Shown here in pieces: positions 19,683 to 27,921 of a DNA stretch of 64,000 bases (within the stretch, counting starts at the first letter, position 1; every line of letters starts with the position of its first letter). Source of the stretch: Fodinibius sp. Rm-B-1B1-1. Lineage in GTDB: Bacteria > Bacteroidota > Rhodothermia > Balneolales > Balneolaceae. The notes under the pieces are model-generated. The model was not told the origin of the DNA. It made no database searches and worked only from the letters and a program-made list of their open reading frames with translations. The stretch is from assembly GCF_038594945.1 (NCBI RefSeq), contig NZ_JBCFYD010000001.1, positions 930,001 to 994,000 of the forward strand. The letters run 5' to 3'. Made by a program: the position numbers and the translations under genes.

Positions 19683-21572
19683 TTAATTATTTAGGTACAC
19701 CATGAGAACAGAGACATCGCTGGGGGAGACGCCACTAATGCGACTTGCTTGTCCAAGTGTTTCCGGCCGAATCCGTTCCATTTTTTGCTGGCCTTCTGAT
19801 GAAAGGCTGTTAATCTTCCCATAGTCAAGCTCGTCAGGAATGAGGGTGTCCTCCTGTTTTTTCATTTCCTCTACCATCTCAAATTCTTTTTCGATATAGC
19901 CCGCATATTTTATCTGTATTTCTACTTGTTCAAAAACAAGTTCATCAGTAGTGATCTCGTGAGCTTTATCTTTTAATTCGGGATCCGCATCCATCAGATT
20001 AAAGATGGAAAGCTCGGGTCGAGGAATAAGCGTTTTTGCTTTTACCGGTTGCGAAAGGGTAGAGGTATCTTGTTCTTTGAGCATGGGATCCATTTTTTCG
20101 GGATAAACGGTATAATCAGCAAAAAGATCATGAATCTGATCGATAGCTTCTTTCTTTGCCTGAAATTTCTCGAAGCGTTTACTAGAAGCCAGCCCAATTT
20201 TATGTCCCAGTTCTGTAAGACGCAGGTCTGCATTATCTTGACGAAGCAGAATACGGTGTTCTGCACGAGAGGTGAACATCCGATAAGGTTCTTCGGTGCC
20301 TTTTGTGATGAGGTCATCAATAAGTACTCCAATATATGCTTCGGATCTTTTTAGGATGAACTCCTCTTTTCCCTGAACTTTTCGAGCCGCATTAATACCC
20401 GCCATAAGTCCTTGGCAGCCAGCTTCTTCGTAACCAGTAGTGCCGTTAATTTGGCCGGCAAAGAAAAGTCCTTCGGTTATTTTTGTTTCCATACTACGAC
20501 GAATTTGATAGGGAGGAAAGTAGTCATACTCAATAGCATAACCTGGACGAAGCATTACGGCATTCTCAAATCCAGGAATAGTACGAAGTGCTTTATACTG
20601 TACATCCTCAGGAAGAGAAGTCGAAAATCCATTGAGATACATCTCATAGGTATTCCATCCTTCGGGCTCTAAAAATAACTGGTGGCTATCCTTATCAGAA
20701 AAACGATTAATTTTATCTTCAATAGAAGGACAATAGCGCGGTCCGGTAGATTCAATAGTACCATTGAACATAGGGCTTCGATCAAATCCGGAACGGAGCA
20801 TATCATGGACTTCCTCATTTGTATTCCCAATCCAACAAGTAAGTTGTTCTTCTCTTGATGGAAGAGATTCAGTCATAAAGGAAAATGCGTTCGGATCTTC
20901 ATCTCCGTACTGGATTTCCAGTTTGTCATAGTCAATCGATCGTCCGTCAATACGAGGAGGGGTTCCGGTTTTAAGTCGACCTACTTCAAAGCCTAAGTCC
21001 TCAAGGGCGGCAGAAATTCCAATAGATGCTCGTTCGCCTGAACGTCCACCACCAAAATTAGTATCGCCAATGTGCATTAATCCATTACCAAAGGTGCCAG
21101 TTGTAAGGATAACTGCATCGGCTTCAAAAACTTGCCCAGTTGAAGTTTTTACCCCTTTAGCCTTTTTGCCATCATCAGTTGTTAATACATCAACGACATT
21201 ATCCTGGCGAAAGTGGAGATTTTCTTTTTTCTCGAGCTCTTCACGCATGGTTTTGCTATATAGAGCACGGTCGCTTTGGCAGCGAGGACTCCACATGGCG
21301 GGTCCTTTACTGGTATTAAGAATTCGAAATTGTACTCCGGATTTATCGGCAACTTTCCCCATAAGTCCGCCAAGGGCATCTATTTCTCTCACCAGCTGCC
21401 CTTTGGCAACACCTCCAATGGCAGGGTTGCAAGACATTTTTGCAATGGCATCGAGGTTCATTGTTATAAGTAGCGTATTTGCACCAATTTCTGCAGCGGC
21501 ACCTGCGGCTTCGCTACCTGCATGACCGGCTCCAACTACGATGACGTCATATTTGGGGAAAAGAGAATCCAT
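19683..21572 (-). CDS. mnmG: tRNA uridine-5-carboxymethylaminomethyl modification enzyme MnmG
   Basis: A 629-residue FAD enzyme that with MnmE installs the cmnm5 group on wobble U34 of several tRNAs. It opens with the dinucleotide-binding motif VVGAGHAGSEAAGAAAEIG, followed by MSCNPAIGGVAKGQLVREID and GTFGNGLMHIG; the GidA signatures GPRYCPSIEDK and GQINGTTGYEEAGCQGLMAG are intact. The C-terminal helical part (GLASSKRFEKFQ onwards) binds MnmE and tRNA. Length is normal. mnmG lies upstream of rsmG in the same direction, 42 bases apart, a pair often near oriC; three parS-like sites at the rsmG start support that. Confidence 0.97.
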   Translation of the reverse strand: MDSLFPKYDVIVVGAGHAGSEAAGAAAEIGANTLLITMNLDAIAKMSCNPAIGGVAKGQLVREIDALGGLMGKVADKSGVQFRILNTSKGPAMWSPRCQSDRALYSKTMREELEKKENLHFRQDNVVDVLTTDDGKKAKGVKTSTGQVFEADAVILTTGTFGNGLMHIGDTNFGGGRSGERASIGISAALEDLGFEVGRLKTGTPPRIDGRSIDYDKLEIQYGDEDPNAFSFMTESLPSREEQLTCWIGNTNEEVHDMLRSGFDRSPMFNGTIESTGPRYCPSIEDKINRFSDKDSHQLFLEPEGWNTYEMYLNGFSTSLPEDVQYKALRTIPGFENAVMLRPGYAIEYDYFPPYQIRRSMETKITEGLFFAGQINGTTGYEEAGCQGLMAGINAARKVQGKEEFILKRSEAYIGVLIDDLITKGTEEPYRMFTSRAEHRILLRQDNADLRLTELGHKIGLASSKRFEKFQAKKEAIDQIHDLFADYTVYPEKMDPMLKEQDTSTLSQPVKAKTLIPRPELSIFNLMDADPELKDKAHEITTDELVFEQVEIQIKYAGYIEKEFEMVEEMKKQEDTLIPDELDYGKINSLSSEGQQKMERIRPETLGQASRISGVSPSDVSVLMVYLNN

Positions 21573-21788
21573 AATATATTATAAGTGTATGTTTTTATTA
21601 CACTTATCTTAATTTTTATTAAAGAGTAAGTTGATATCGTGTCTCAATTGTCTGCTGTCAGGCATAAACTTGAGAGTCTCCAAAAATAAGGGTTTTTAAG
21701 CAAAATATTTAACGTTCTGTCGAAGAGTTATTATTGTAGAGATTAGCTATTAAGCAGCAACACCAAAGAATCAAAGTAAGGGTCAGAA

Positions 21789-22550
21789 ATGTCAAAGGTT
21801 ACCAAGGCGATAATTCCTGCAGCGGGAAAAGGCGAGCGAATGCAGCCACTCACAAACTATTTATCAAAGGCGATGATTCCACTTGGGGAGAAACCTGTTT
21901 TAGAATACATCGTGGAGGAATTAAAATCGGCTGGGATCACTGATGTTGCAGTAATCATTAATTCGGATGATGAAATGATCATTGAATATTTTAAAAACAA
22001 TAATAGTATTCATTTCATTTATGATGATACGTTTTCTGGACCGGGGGGAGCCATCCTTAATGCAGAACCTTTTATAAAGCAAGATAGTTTTGTAGTGGCC
22101 TTTTCCGATACTCCACTAAAGGGCATTCTAAAATCAAGAGTTGTAAAGAATTTGATATCGTTAAAGAGTCAGCCTAATGTGTTTGGGGCCTTGGCAATTT
22201 ATCCCATAGACCAGGAAGAGGTTTCAAAACGAGGAGTCGTAACATGGTGTGAAGACCAAAAAATTAGAAATGATAAACATGTGGTGTTGTCAGATATTAT
22301 TGAAAAACCTACAGAATATATTGAACACCCATGGGCATCGGCATGCCGATATGTGTTTGATGCTGATATTTTTAATGTTTTAAAAAAGATACCTAAAGAT
22401 GATAATGGAGAGCTCCAATTAACTCCGGCAATTCGGCAATGGTTGCAAGATGGAAAGCAAGTATTAGGGACTCCTTTACCCAAAGGAGTCAATCGATATG
22501 ATACGGGAAACTTCAAAGACTATTTTGAAGCGCAGCGAGCGTTTATGTAA
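21789..22550 (+). CDS. Sugar-phosphate nucleotidyltransferase (GalU/RmlA-like)
   Basis: A 253-residue NTP_transferase protein. The N-terminal pyrophosphorylase loop reads IIPAAGKGERMQPLTNYLSK, followed by MIPLGEKPVLEYIVEEL with the usual Lys-Pro; later landmarks are GPGGAILNAEP, FSDTP and VNRYDTGNFKDY near the C-terminus. It should join a nucleotide (UTP or dTTP) to a hexose-1-phosphate to feed envelope polysaccharide synthesis. Closest resemblance is to UTP-glucose-1-phosphate uridylyltransferase, but substrate cannot be settled by eye. Convergent with the epimerase gene, 8 bases between stops. It is shorter than typical GalU (about 290 residues). Confidence 0.85.
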   Translation: MSKVTKAIIPAAGKGERMQPLTNYLSKAMIPLGEKPVLEYIVEELKSAGITDVAVIINSDDEMIIEYFKNNNSIHFIYDDTFSGPGGAILNAEPFIKQDSFVVAFSDTPLKGILKSRVVKNLISLKSQPNVFGALAIYPIDQEEVSKRGVVTWCEDQKIRNDKHVVLSDIIEKPTEYIEHPWASACRYVFDADIFNVLKKIPKDDNGELQLTPAIRQWLQDGKQVLGTPLPKGVNRYDTGNFKDYFEAQRAFM

Positions 22551-22558
22551 AAAAGTTG

Positions 22559-23539
22559 TTATAAGCGTTCTGTTTCTCTGAGCCAGTTGTAGCAATCTTT
22601 TATTGATTTTTCAACGGGCGGAATGTCATAATCTAATGCCTGCTTAGCTTTTTTACTGCAGTATTTTACATTGCGGGTCATAAGTCTGGCAAGTTCAGGC
22701 GTAAGGGCCGGTTCATTCCCGGTGAAATAGGCAATACCAGCTTGAATGTAAGCAATTAGTTTCAAAAGGGGCGTTGGAACAATCTGGGGATCAGAAGAAA
22801 AGTCAGAAACTTCTCGAATGATTGAAATAAATCTTACAAACTCACAATGTTTCCCACCAAGGATATATCGGTCCCCATCAACACCATGTTCCACGGCTGC
22901 AATATGTGCTTTTGCTACCTCTTCAACATGGGCTACACTCATGTTGCCACGAGTAACACCTGGTAGATTATCATCACGTAATGCAAAAAATAGTCGTCCC
23001 CAATTGCTGTCGTCATAAGGTCCTACCACCATAGCAGGGTTCATAATCACTACCTTGATTCCATGGTTTCGAGCTTCTAATACTTTTCGCTCCGCGAGCC
23101 ATTTTGTTCGCTCATAATTAACCCAAGATGTATCCCCCTGTTGAGGCGTTTCCTCCGATATGGTTCCATCGGTTTTTCCCCAGGCCGAAACGCTCGACGT
23201 ATGGATAAAAGTTCGAACATTTTTATCCACCGCAGCTTGAACCATATTTTCTGTTCCAGTAACGTTTATTTTAGTTTGCCGGTCGTTATGTTGCGACCAC
23301 ATATTTGTATCTCCAGCCAAGTGAAAAATGACGTCGGTATTGGATGGGATGGCCTTGTGTACTGAAGATAAGTTTGTAATAGATCCTTCTGCTAAATCAA
23401 CAGGTAGTTTCTTTAAATACGAAAGATCAGATGTTGGACGATGAAGTGCTGTAACATTCCATTCTCTTGAGACCAGTTGTTTGATCAAATTAATTCCAAT
23501 AAAGCCAGTGCCACCTGTGACAAAAGCATTTTTTTTCAT
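22559..23539 (-). CDS. NAD-dependent epimerase/dehydratase (extended SDR)
   Basis: A 326-residue extended short-chain dehydrogenase. The Rossmann motif is VTGGTGFIGINLIKQL (Gly-x-x-Gly-x-x-Gly) at residues 8-23; the active site has Ser in HTSSVSAWG and the Tyr-x-x-x-Lys pair in NYERTKWLAE; NPAMVVGPYDDSNWG follows. It resembles the dihydroflavonol-4-reductase/NAD-dependent epimerase group, which act on sugar nucleotides, sterols or isoprenoids. Substrate unknown. It is convergent with the nucleotidyltransferase, so co-regulation with it is not implied. A perfect 14-bp hairpin at 23610-23643 separates it from the small gene upstream. Confidence 0.88.
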   Translation of the reverse strand: MKKNAFVTGGTGFIGINLIKQLVSREWNVTALHRPTSDLSYLKKLPVDLAEGSITNLSSVHKAIPSNTDVIFHLAGDTNMWSQHNDRQTKINVTGTENMVQAAVDKNVRTFIHTSSVSAWGKTDGTISEETPQQGDTSWVNYERTKWLAERKVLEARNHGIKVVIMNPAMVVGPYDDSNWGRLFFALRDDNLPGVTRGNMSVAHVEEVAKAHIAAVEHGVDGDRYILGGKHCEFVRFISIIREVSDFSSDPQIVPTPLLKLIAYIQAGIAYFTGNEPALTPELARLMTRNVKYCSKKAKQALDYDIPPVEKSIKDCYNWLRETERL

Positions 23540-23609
23540 ATCAGAACTGTTAGAAGGAATTTAGGATCAGGTTATTCAAGATGAATTAAAGGCAATTAAA
23601 TCCCAAGAT

Positions 23610-23643
23610 GATAAGCCCTAAACCAAAACGTTTAGGGCTTATC
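23610..23643 (-). terminator. Perfect 14-bp hairpin after the 107-residue gene
   Basis: GATAAGCCCTAAAC (23610-23623) and GTTTAGGGCTTATC (23630-23643) form a perfect stem with a 6-base loop, 17 bases past the stop of the small gene. No T tract follows on either strand, so it may be a Rho-independent-like terminator of weak type or an mRNA-end stabiliser. Confidence 0.55.
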
Positions 23644-23660
23644 AGGTAAAAAGCATTCGA

Positions 23661-23984
23661 TCATTGATTTTGATGCCAATCCAAAAAATCGATAATAGCA
23701 CGCCAAACGGCTTCCATTTTAGTTTCCGCTTCATATTCGAATGTAGTATCGTCATCGACAACAACCATACAGGCTTTGTCTTTGATGAGCACCGAGTAGC
23801 CGAGATCATCCTCTATTTTAATGACAACTGGCATCAGCCATTTCCACGCAAGGTGGAACTTCATGTCTTCAACTTGAAGAAAAGCCAAGGGGATGTCTTT
23901 CACATCATCCTGATCTATCTTAATCGTTGATCCCATAAATTTTTCGATCAGGCGATTACCATTGTTAATTTCTTCTTGCGTCAT
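23661..23984 (-). CDS. Small conserved-type protein, phage ABA-sandwich-like
   Basis: A 107-residue soluble protein of unknown function. It begins MTQEEINNGNRLIEKFMG; the centre FHLAWKWLMPVVIKIEDDLGYSV and the end MEAVWRAIIDFLDWHQNQ recall small proteins from Bacteroidota phages and genomes in which a Trp-rich segment (YHxxWxWLMPVVEKI) precedes an alternating beta-alpha fold. This is a resemblance by eye, not a proven family. It has its own hairpin downstream and 300 bases of non-coding DNA upstream, so it is monocistronic. It may be a domesticated phage gene. Confidence 0.7.
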   Translation of the reverse strand: MTQEEINNGNRLIEKFMGSTIKIDQDDVKDIPLAFLQVEDMKFHLAWKWLMPVVIKIEDDLGYSVLIKDKACMVVVDDDTTFEYEAETKMEAVWRAIIDFLDWHQNQ

Positions 23985-24287
23985 AATATTTTATTAATGC
24001 TTAAAATTTGCTGTTCTAAAATACAGAATTTTGAATAGGGTACAATGTAATTTACAAACTTCAAATGTACTACATTTCAAATAAGAGGGCAGATTAATAG
24101 GTGGTAAGTAAGGATTGTTATAAATAAAGGATCTAATAAGTGGTTAAGTATAGGTGTTCACTTTGGTGGATTAGGATACTAAATTATAACCCTGAAAATA
24201 ATTTAGTAACTATTATTCATTTCGGTCGTCATATAATTGAGTAAGGTTAAGGCATCGAAGTGATTTTGTGTTCATAGGGTATGGTAC
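23985..24287. other. Intergenic region upstream of the ECF sigma operon
   Basis: 303 bases without a gene. The right part contains the ECF-type promoter at 24205-24234; I see nothing else that I can support. Confidence 0.5.
24205..24234 (+). promoter_or_regulatory. Predicted ECF-type promoter of the sigma operon
   Basis: AGTAAC (24205-24210) and CGTC (24227-24230) are separated by 16 bases and followed by ATAT; together with the preceding bases the right half reads CGGTCGTCATAT. AAC-type -35 and CGTC -10 boxes are the hallmarks of ECF sigma promoters. The same element with identical spacing precedes the DUF4382 gene. It lies 54 bases before the sigma-factor ATG, so the sigma factor probably activates its own operon. 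Confidence 0.7.
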
Positions 24288-24860
24288 ATGGATGAGTTTA
24301 AGGAAAAGGAATTTGAAATAATCAGTGACATATTAAATGGGCAGCGCGAACTATATAGAAAACTGGTCGACAAATATGCCCCCATGGTATTTAGTATTGT
24401 TAACAAGTTTGTTGATAGGCAAGATGATAGAGAAGAGTTGGCTCAACAGATTTTTGTAAAAGCCTATGAACGGTTGGACTCATTTAACATGAAATCCAAA
24501 TTTTCTTCGTGGCTTTACCGGTTGGCTCAGAATCATTGTTTGGATTATGCGAAAAACATCCGTCGCTCAAATAAAGAATTTAGTGAGATGGAAACGGGGG
24601 AACTGGAATCTAAAATGAAGGTAGAGGAACAGCCCGATGAGGAGATTGAGTCGCAAGAACAGAAAGTTATGTTAGAACAAGCGCTTGCAACAATTACTCC
24701 CATCTACGCTGAGGCTTTTTTGATGAAATATCGTGACAATATGAGCTATAAGGCAATGGCCAAGCGATTAGATGCAAAGGAAGGGGCTCTAAAAGTGCGT
24801 GTGCACAGAGCCCGGAAGGAATTACAGGGTTATATGAAGGACTATAATATCAGCATATAA
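24288..24860 (+). CDS. ECF-type RNA polymerase sigma factor
   Basis: A 190-residue sigma-70 family protein with only regions 2 and 4. Region 2 (about residues 20-95) contains LVDKYAPMVFSIVNKFVDRQ, the DREELAQQIFVKAYERL helix and the -10-recognising SKFSSWLYRLAQNHCLDYAK. Region 4 (about 130-180) has an HTH reading ITPIYAEAFLMKYRDNMSYK and GALKVRVHRARKEL. It recruits RNA polymerase to a dedicated promoter set. The stop codon overlaps the next gene (TAATG), so it is translationally coupled to the anti-sigma-like protein. A matching promoter lies 54 bases upstream and another copy precedes the DUF4382 lipoprotein gene, suggesting autoregulation plus a second target. Confidence 0.92.
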   Translation: MDEFKEKEFEIISDILNGQRELYRKLVDKYAPMVFSIVNKFVDRQDDREELAQQIFVKAYERLDSFNMKSKFSSWLYRLAQNHCLDYAKNIRRSNKEFSEMETGELESKMKVEEQPDEEIESQEQKVMLEQALATITPIYAEAFLMKYRDNMSYKAMAKRLDAKEGALKVRVHRARKELQGYMKDYNISI

Positions 24861-25570
24861 TGACTATGGATAACGAAAAACTACTACAAAAATATCTGGA
24901 TGGAGAGCTTTCCGGAGAAGAAGAGCGGGAGGCCCTTCATATTATTGCCGAAGATCCCGAAATGCGAGAGCTTATCACATTTGAAAGAAAAATGAGGAGT
25001 GTGGTTAGCAATTGGGATGAGGATGAATCGGTAGCAGTTCCTGAGGGGTTTACTGATCAGGTTATGCACAGTATTGAACAAGCTGATGAATCAGAAAAGA
25101 GTAAAAACAGGTTACGATCATTTAAAAAGTGGCTCCAATCTTGGTGGATTCCCCAGCCGATAACCTGGCGCCCGGTATATGGTGTAGCTATGTTTGTGGT
25201 ACTGGTTTTTGCATTAATAGTACCCATGTATTTGGGTATGCCAATTGAGGATCAGCAAGAAAGTGAGAGGTACGGAGAGTCGATCCAACAAGTATCGCAG
25301 ACAGAAGACCGTGTGTGGGTACGCTTTGTTTATATAGATGAGAATGCCCAATCTGTAGAAGTCGCAGGTGATTTTAACGGGTGGAATCCTATACCGCTTG
25401 ACAAGCAAGAGGTGAACGGCGAAAAAGTTTGGACAGGATTAATTGCCATGAAGCGGGGAGAACATCGCTATATGTTTGTAAAAGATGGTGAACAATGGGT
25501 TACTGATCCAATGGCTCCTGTTCAGCGAGATGATGGTTTTGGGAATAAAAATGCAGTTATCTACTTATGA
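24860..25570 (+). CDS. Anti-sigma-factor-like membrane protein with C-terminal CBM48 domain
   Basis: A 236-residue protein. Residues 1-100 are soluble and acidic, with LQKYLDGELSGEEEREALHI like the start of many anti-sigma factors; the zinc-binding His-Cys-Cys motif is absent. One transmembrane helix lies at about 107-126 (YGVAMFVVLVFALIVPMYLG). The exported part (150-236) is a CBM48/AMPK-beta glycogen-binding-like domain: VEVAGDFNGWNPIPL, an aromatic stretch GEHRYMFVKDGEQWV and the end DDGFGNKNAVIYL. By position (TAATG overlap with sigma) it should hold the sigma factor at the membrane; the CBM48 domain would make it a candidate sensor for a polysaccharide or a structural module. This combination is unusual. 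The next gene overlaps by 4 bases (ATGA). Confidence 0.8.
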   Translation: MTMDNEKLLQKYLDGELSGEEEREALHIIAEDPEMRELITFERKMRSVVSNWDEDESVAVPEGFTDQVMHSIEQADESEKSKNRLRSFKKWLQSWWIPQPITWRPVYGVAMFVVLVFALIVPMYLGMPIEDQQESERYGESIQQVSQTEDRVWVRFVYIDENAQSVEVAGDFNGWNPIPLDKQEVNGEKVWTGLIAMKRGEHRYMFVKDGEQWVTDPMAPVQRDDGFGNKNAVIYL

Positions 25571-26835
25571 GGATAGTTCTTGTTACTGTGATTTTACTAC
25601 TTTCTATATCAAATGAATTGTTAGCTCAGGAGTGGGATACCGTGTTTTCTGTAGACTCTCGATTGGGATATTCTACGAACACTTATTTGAATCCCTACTA
25701 TGGAGAATGGGATCGTTCTCAAAATGTGGGATATGGAGTTCTATCAGGGATTGTACAAACGTCGTGGATCGATGACCAAAATATTCTGGATCTGACAGGC
25801 TTAGCAGTTGTTGAGCCATTATTTGAAGGGAGCGGTACCTGGAAAGGGGGACTTGGTCTTGTGAGCTATCGTCGAAAAATAACGCCATCGTTTAGTGTTG
25901 GGGTTGAAGGAGGCGGAAGCCATTTTAATTCATCTTTTAGTCGCAGTATGGGATGGATTCAACCCAAGTTGGTTTGGTCGGTTACTCCCTTTAGTCAGTT
26001 GAAACTGAAAGCGGGATCCAACTTTCGATCGTATCAAGATTATATGGTTGATAGTGTTTCAACCACGGTTAGTGATCGATCTGAGCTGTATGCCATTGAG
26101 TTTGAGACATGGCCAAGTTTTAACTGGAAGTTTTCGTCAGGCTTATATGGCAATATGGACGCTTTCCCAGCCATCCAAGAGGGATTTAGCTCATTTATTG
26201 CACTTAGTCGGTTATTCCGGGAAGGGGCAAAAATAAGAGTGAAAATGGGGCTTGAACAATATCAGAATGAACAAACGGTAACGACGGGCGGTGGGGGTGG
26301 GTTTCCACCTGTAGGCGGTGGCCCCCAAGAAACGACGGAAACAATACGCGAAACAAATCGAATATTCAAACTGGGTGTAGAAGGTAGTGTGCCTGTAAAT
26401 AAAAGGATAACAGCATTTGTACATGCCCAAGGGCTGCGCTATAACGCTACTACTACCGACCAAAATATTAATGATGTACAGATTTCAGGAGGAATACGAT
26501 TATCGCTGCAGCCGAAATCCCGGAAAAATAAAGGGAAAGCTTCGCCGGATTGGAATTCCAACAGTAACAACAAACAGCAGGTGGAAATTAAATACTCTGG
26601 AGATGGTCGCCTATATGTAGTCGGAGATTTTAATAACTGGAACCGCCCGGGTATACCACTGGTGAATGTAGAAAAGGATTTTTATCGGGCAAGTATAGAA
26701 TTACCGCCGGGCTCGTATGAATATAAAATTCTAAAGATAGAGCAGGGAGAAGAAAACTGGATTGACTTTGCAGAAGGCACGTACACCGTTGACGATGGTT
26801 TTGGCGGGCAAAATGCACTGTTACTGGTTCAATAA
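25567..26835 (+). CDS. Outer-membrane-type protein with C-terminal CBM48 domain
   Basis: A 422-residue protein with a signal peptide (residues 1-20, ending SNELLAQ). Residues about 20-320 are rich in alternating aromatic and polar residues with Gly turns (SVDSRLGYSTNTYLNPYYGE, SVGVEGGGSHFNSSFSRS, LFREGAKIRVKMGLEQYQNE), as in outer-membrane beta-barrels. After a basic, Asn/Ser-rich linker (KSRKNKGKASPDWNSNSNN), residues 339-422 form a CBM48-like domain: LYVVGDFNNWNRPGIPL, PPGSYEYKILK and DDGFGGQNALLLVQ. That domain resembles the one at the end of the preceding anti-sigma-like protein. Glycine-rich loop GGGGGFPPVGGGP lies in the barrel region. Function unknown; a surface or periplasmic role with the same ligand as the anti-sigma partner is inferred. 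Confidence 0.75.
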   Translation: MRIVLVTVILLLSISNELLAQEWDTVFSVDSRLGYSTNTYLNPYYGEWDRSQNVGYGVLSGIVQTSWIDDQNILDLTGLAVVEPLFEGSGTWKGGLGLVSYRRKITPSFSVGVEGGGSHFNSSFSRSMGWIQPKLVWSVTPFSQLKLKAGSNFRSYQDYMVDSVSTTVSDRSELYAIEFETWPSFNWKFSSGLYGNMDAFPAIQEGFSSFIALSRLFREGAKIRVKMGLEQYQNEQTVTTGGGGGFPPVGGGPQETTETIRETNRIFKLGVEGSVPVNKRITAFVHAQGLRYNATTTDQNINDVQISGGIRLSLQPKSRKNKGKASPDWNSNSNNKQQVEIKYSGDGRLYVVGDFNNWNRPGIPLVNVEKDFYRASIELPPGSYEYKILKIEQGEENWIDFAEGTYTVDDGFGGQNALLLVQ

Positions 26836-26845
26836 TAAAAGTGAA

Positions 26846-27772
26846 ATGAATATTATGAAGGATTTTAAACAACATATAAACGTTCTTACAGTTTTGTTAT
26901 TTGTCTGCATTAGTTTGAGTGTCACAGATAGTGCACTTGGGCAAGCCGGTGATTTGAATACCTTGCAGGAGCGAGCGAAAAAGGCTGGTATTGAACAATC
27001 TATCATCGATGATCTCAAGGTTCGTAAAGAATCTCGAGGACTCACGAATGAGCAGTTGATAGCAATTATTGAACCTGCTGTAGCACTTGCAGAGGATAAT
27101 CTACCAGCTAATCATGTCTTGCAAAAAGCACTCGAAGGATTATCAAAAGGAGTGCCCGATGCACAGATTGTGCCTTATATAAATAGTATGGCTAATGCTA
27201 CACGTCAGGCAGCTGGCGTTGTGGATCCTTGGCTGGAAAATCCTGGAGTCAAAAAAATGGTAGAGGCAGAAGACCATCGCGCTGGGCCTAATAGTGTTCG
27301 AAACCGGATGGTAGAATCGTCCTCCAGGGCGATAAATCAAAATATTTCTCCGGATGAAGTTAGCCAGCTGCTATCTGATATAGGAGACAAATCTGTGATG
27401 TCTAAGACTACGCCATCCAATATCATTTCAGCGATGGATATATTGCCGGATTTACCTATGCAGGATCAGCCTCAGCTTACTCGGTCATTTGTTATCCGGG
27501 CTTTGAAGGGCGGTTTCGAGGCGGCAGAATTCCAGAAATTGCCAATGGCCTTAAATATGGCTCAAAAACGAAGTCAAATTCCTGCCGCAAATATTGTTGA
27601 GGGAATAGCAAATCAATTGCAACGTGGAACACCGGCTCAAGATATCTTGCGAAATCTGTTTGATGGAAATATCGGAGGGGGACCGCCAGGAAATATCCCA
27701 AAAGGAATGGAAGATAATCCCGGAAGAGGCAATAATGGTAATAGGGGCACGGGCAACAATGGAACGTTGTGA
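26846..27772 (+). CDS. Secreted helical-repeat protein with Gly/Asn-rich tail, unknown family
   Basis: Start chosen at ATG 26846 (MNIMKDFKQHINVL; ATG 26855 is also possible) because both precede a signal peptide (VLTVLLFVCISLSVTDSALG) and lie 10 bases after the preceding stop, giving 308 residues. The mature part is alpha-helical with recurring units of the type ALEGLSKGVPDAQIVPYI and IANQLQRGTPAQDILRNL, each with a Gly-x-Pro-x-x-x-(I/V) turn, which suggests tandem helical hairpins. The last 35 residues are Gly/Asn/Pro-rich (GGGPPGNIPKGMEDNPGRG), a low-complexity tail. I recognise no characterised family. It is the fourth gene of the sigma/anti-sigma operon and is probably exported under ECF control. 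Confidence 0.75.
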   Translation: MNIMKDFKQHINVLTVLLFVCISLSVTDSALGQAGDLNTLQERAKKAGIEQSIIDDLKVRKESRGLTNEQLIAIIEPAVALAEDNLPANHVLQKALEGLSKGVPDAQIVPYINSMANATRQAAGVVDPWLENPGVKKMVEAEDHRAGPNSVRNRMVESSSRAINQNISPDEVSQLLSDIGDKSVMSKTTPSNIISAMDILPDLPMQDQPQLTRSFVIRALKGGFEAAEFQKLPMALNMAQKRSQIPAANIVEGIANQLQRGTPAQDILRNLFDGNIGGGPPGNIPKGMEDNPGRGNNGNRGTGNNGTL

Positions 27773-27850
27773 TAAATACTCTTCCTATTGTTATTGGCAG
27801 TATGATTTACCCCGTGCATCAAGGGGAATAAAATAAATTTGAAAAAAGTC

Positions 27851-27880
27851 AGTAACCATTCAGCATCTCGGTCGTCATAT
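27851..27880 (+). promoter_or_regulatory. Predicted ECF-type promoter of the DUF4382 gene
   Basis: AGTAAC (27851-27856) and CGTC (27873-27876) with a 16-base spacer and the shared 12-mer CGGTCGTCATAT (27869-27880). The element equals that at 24205-24234 in both boxes, spacing and the ATAT extension. It lies 42 bases before the ATG at 27922, so this gene is a probable second target of the sigma factor. Confidence 0.7.
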
Positions 27881-27921
27881 GTTCTAATTTAACACCAATA
27901 ATAAATCTACAGGTGATTATT

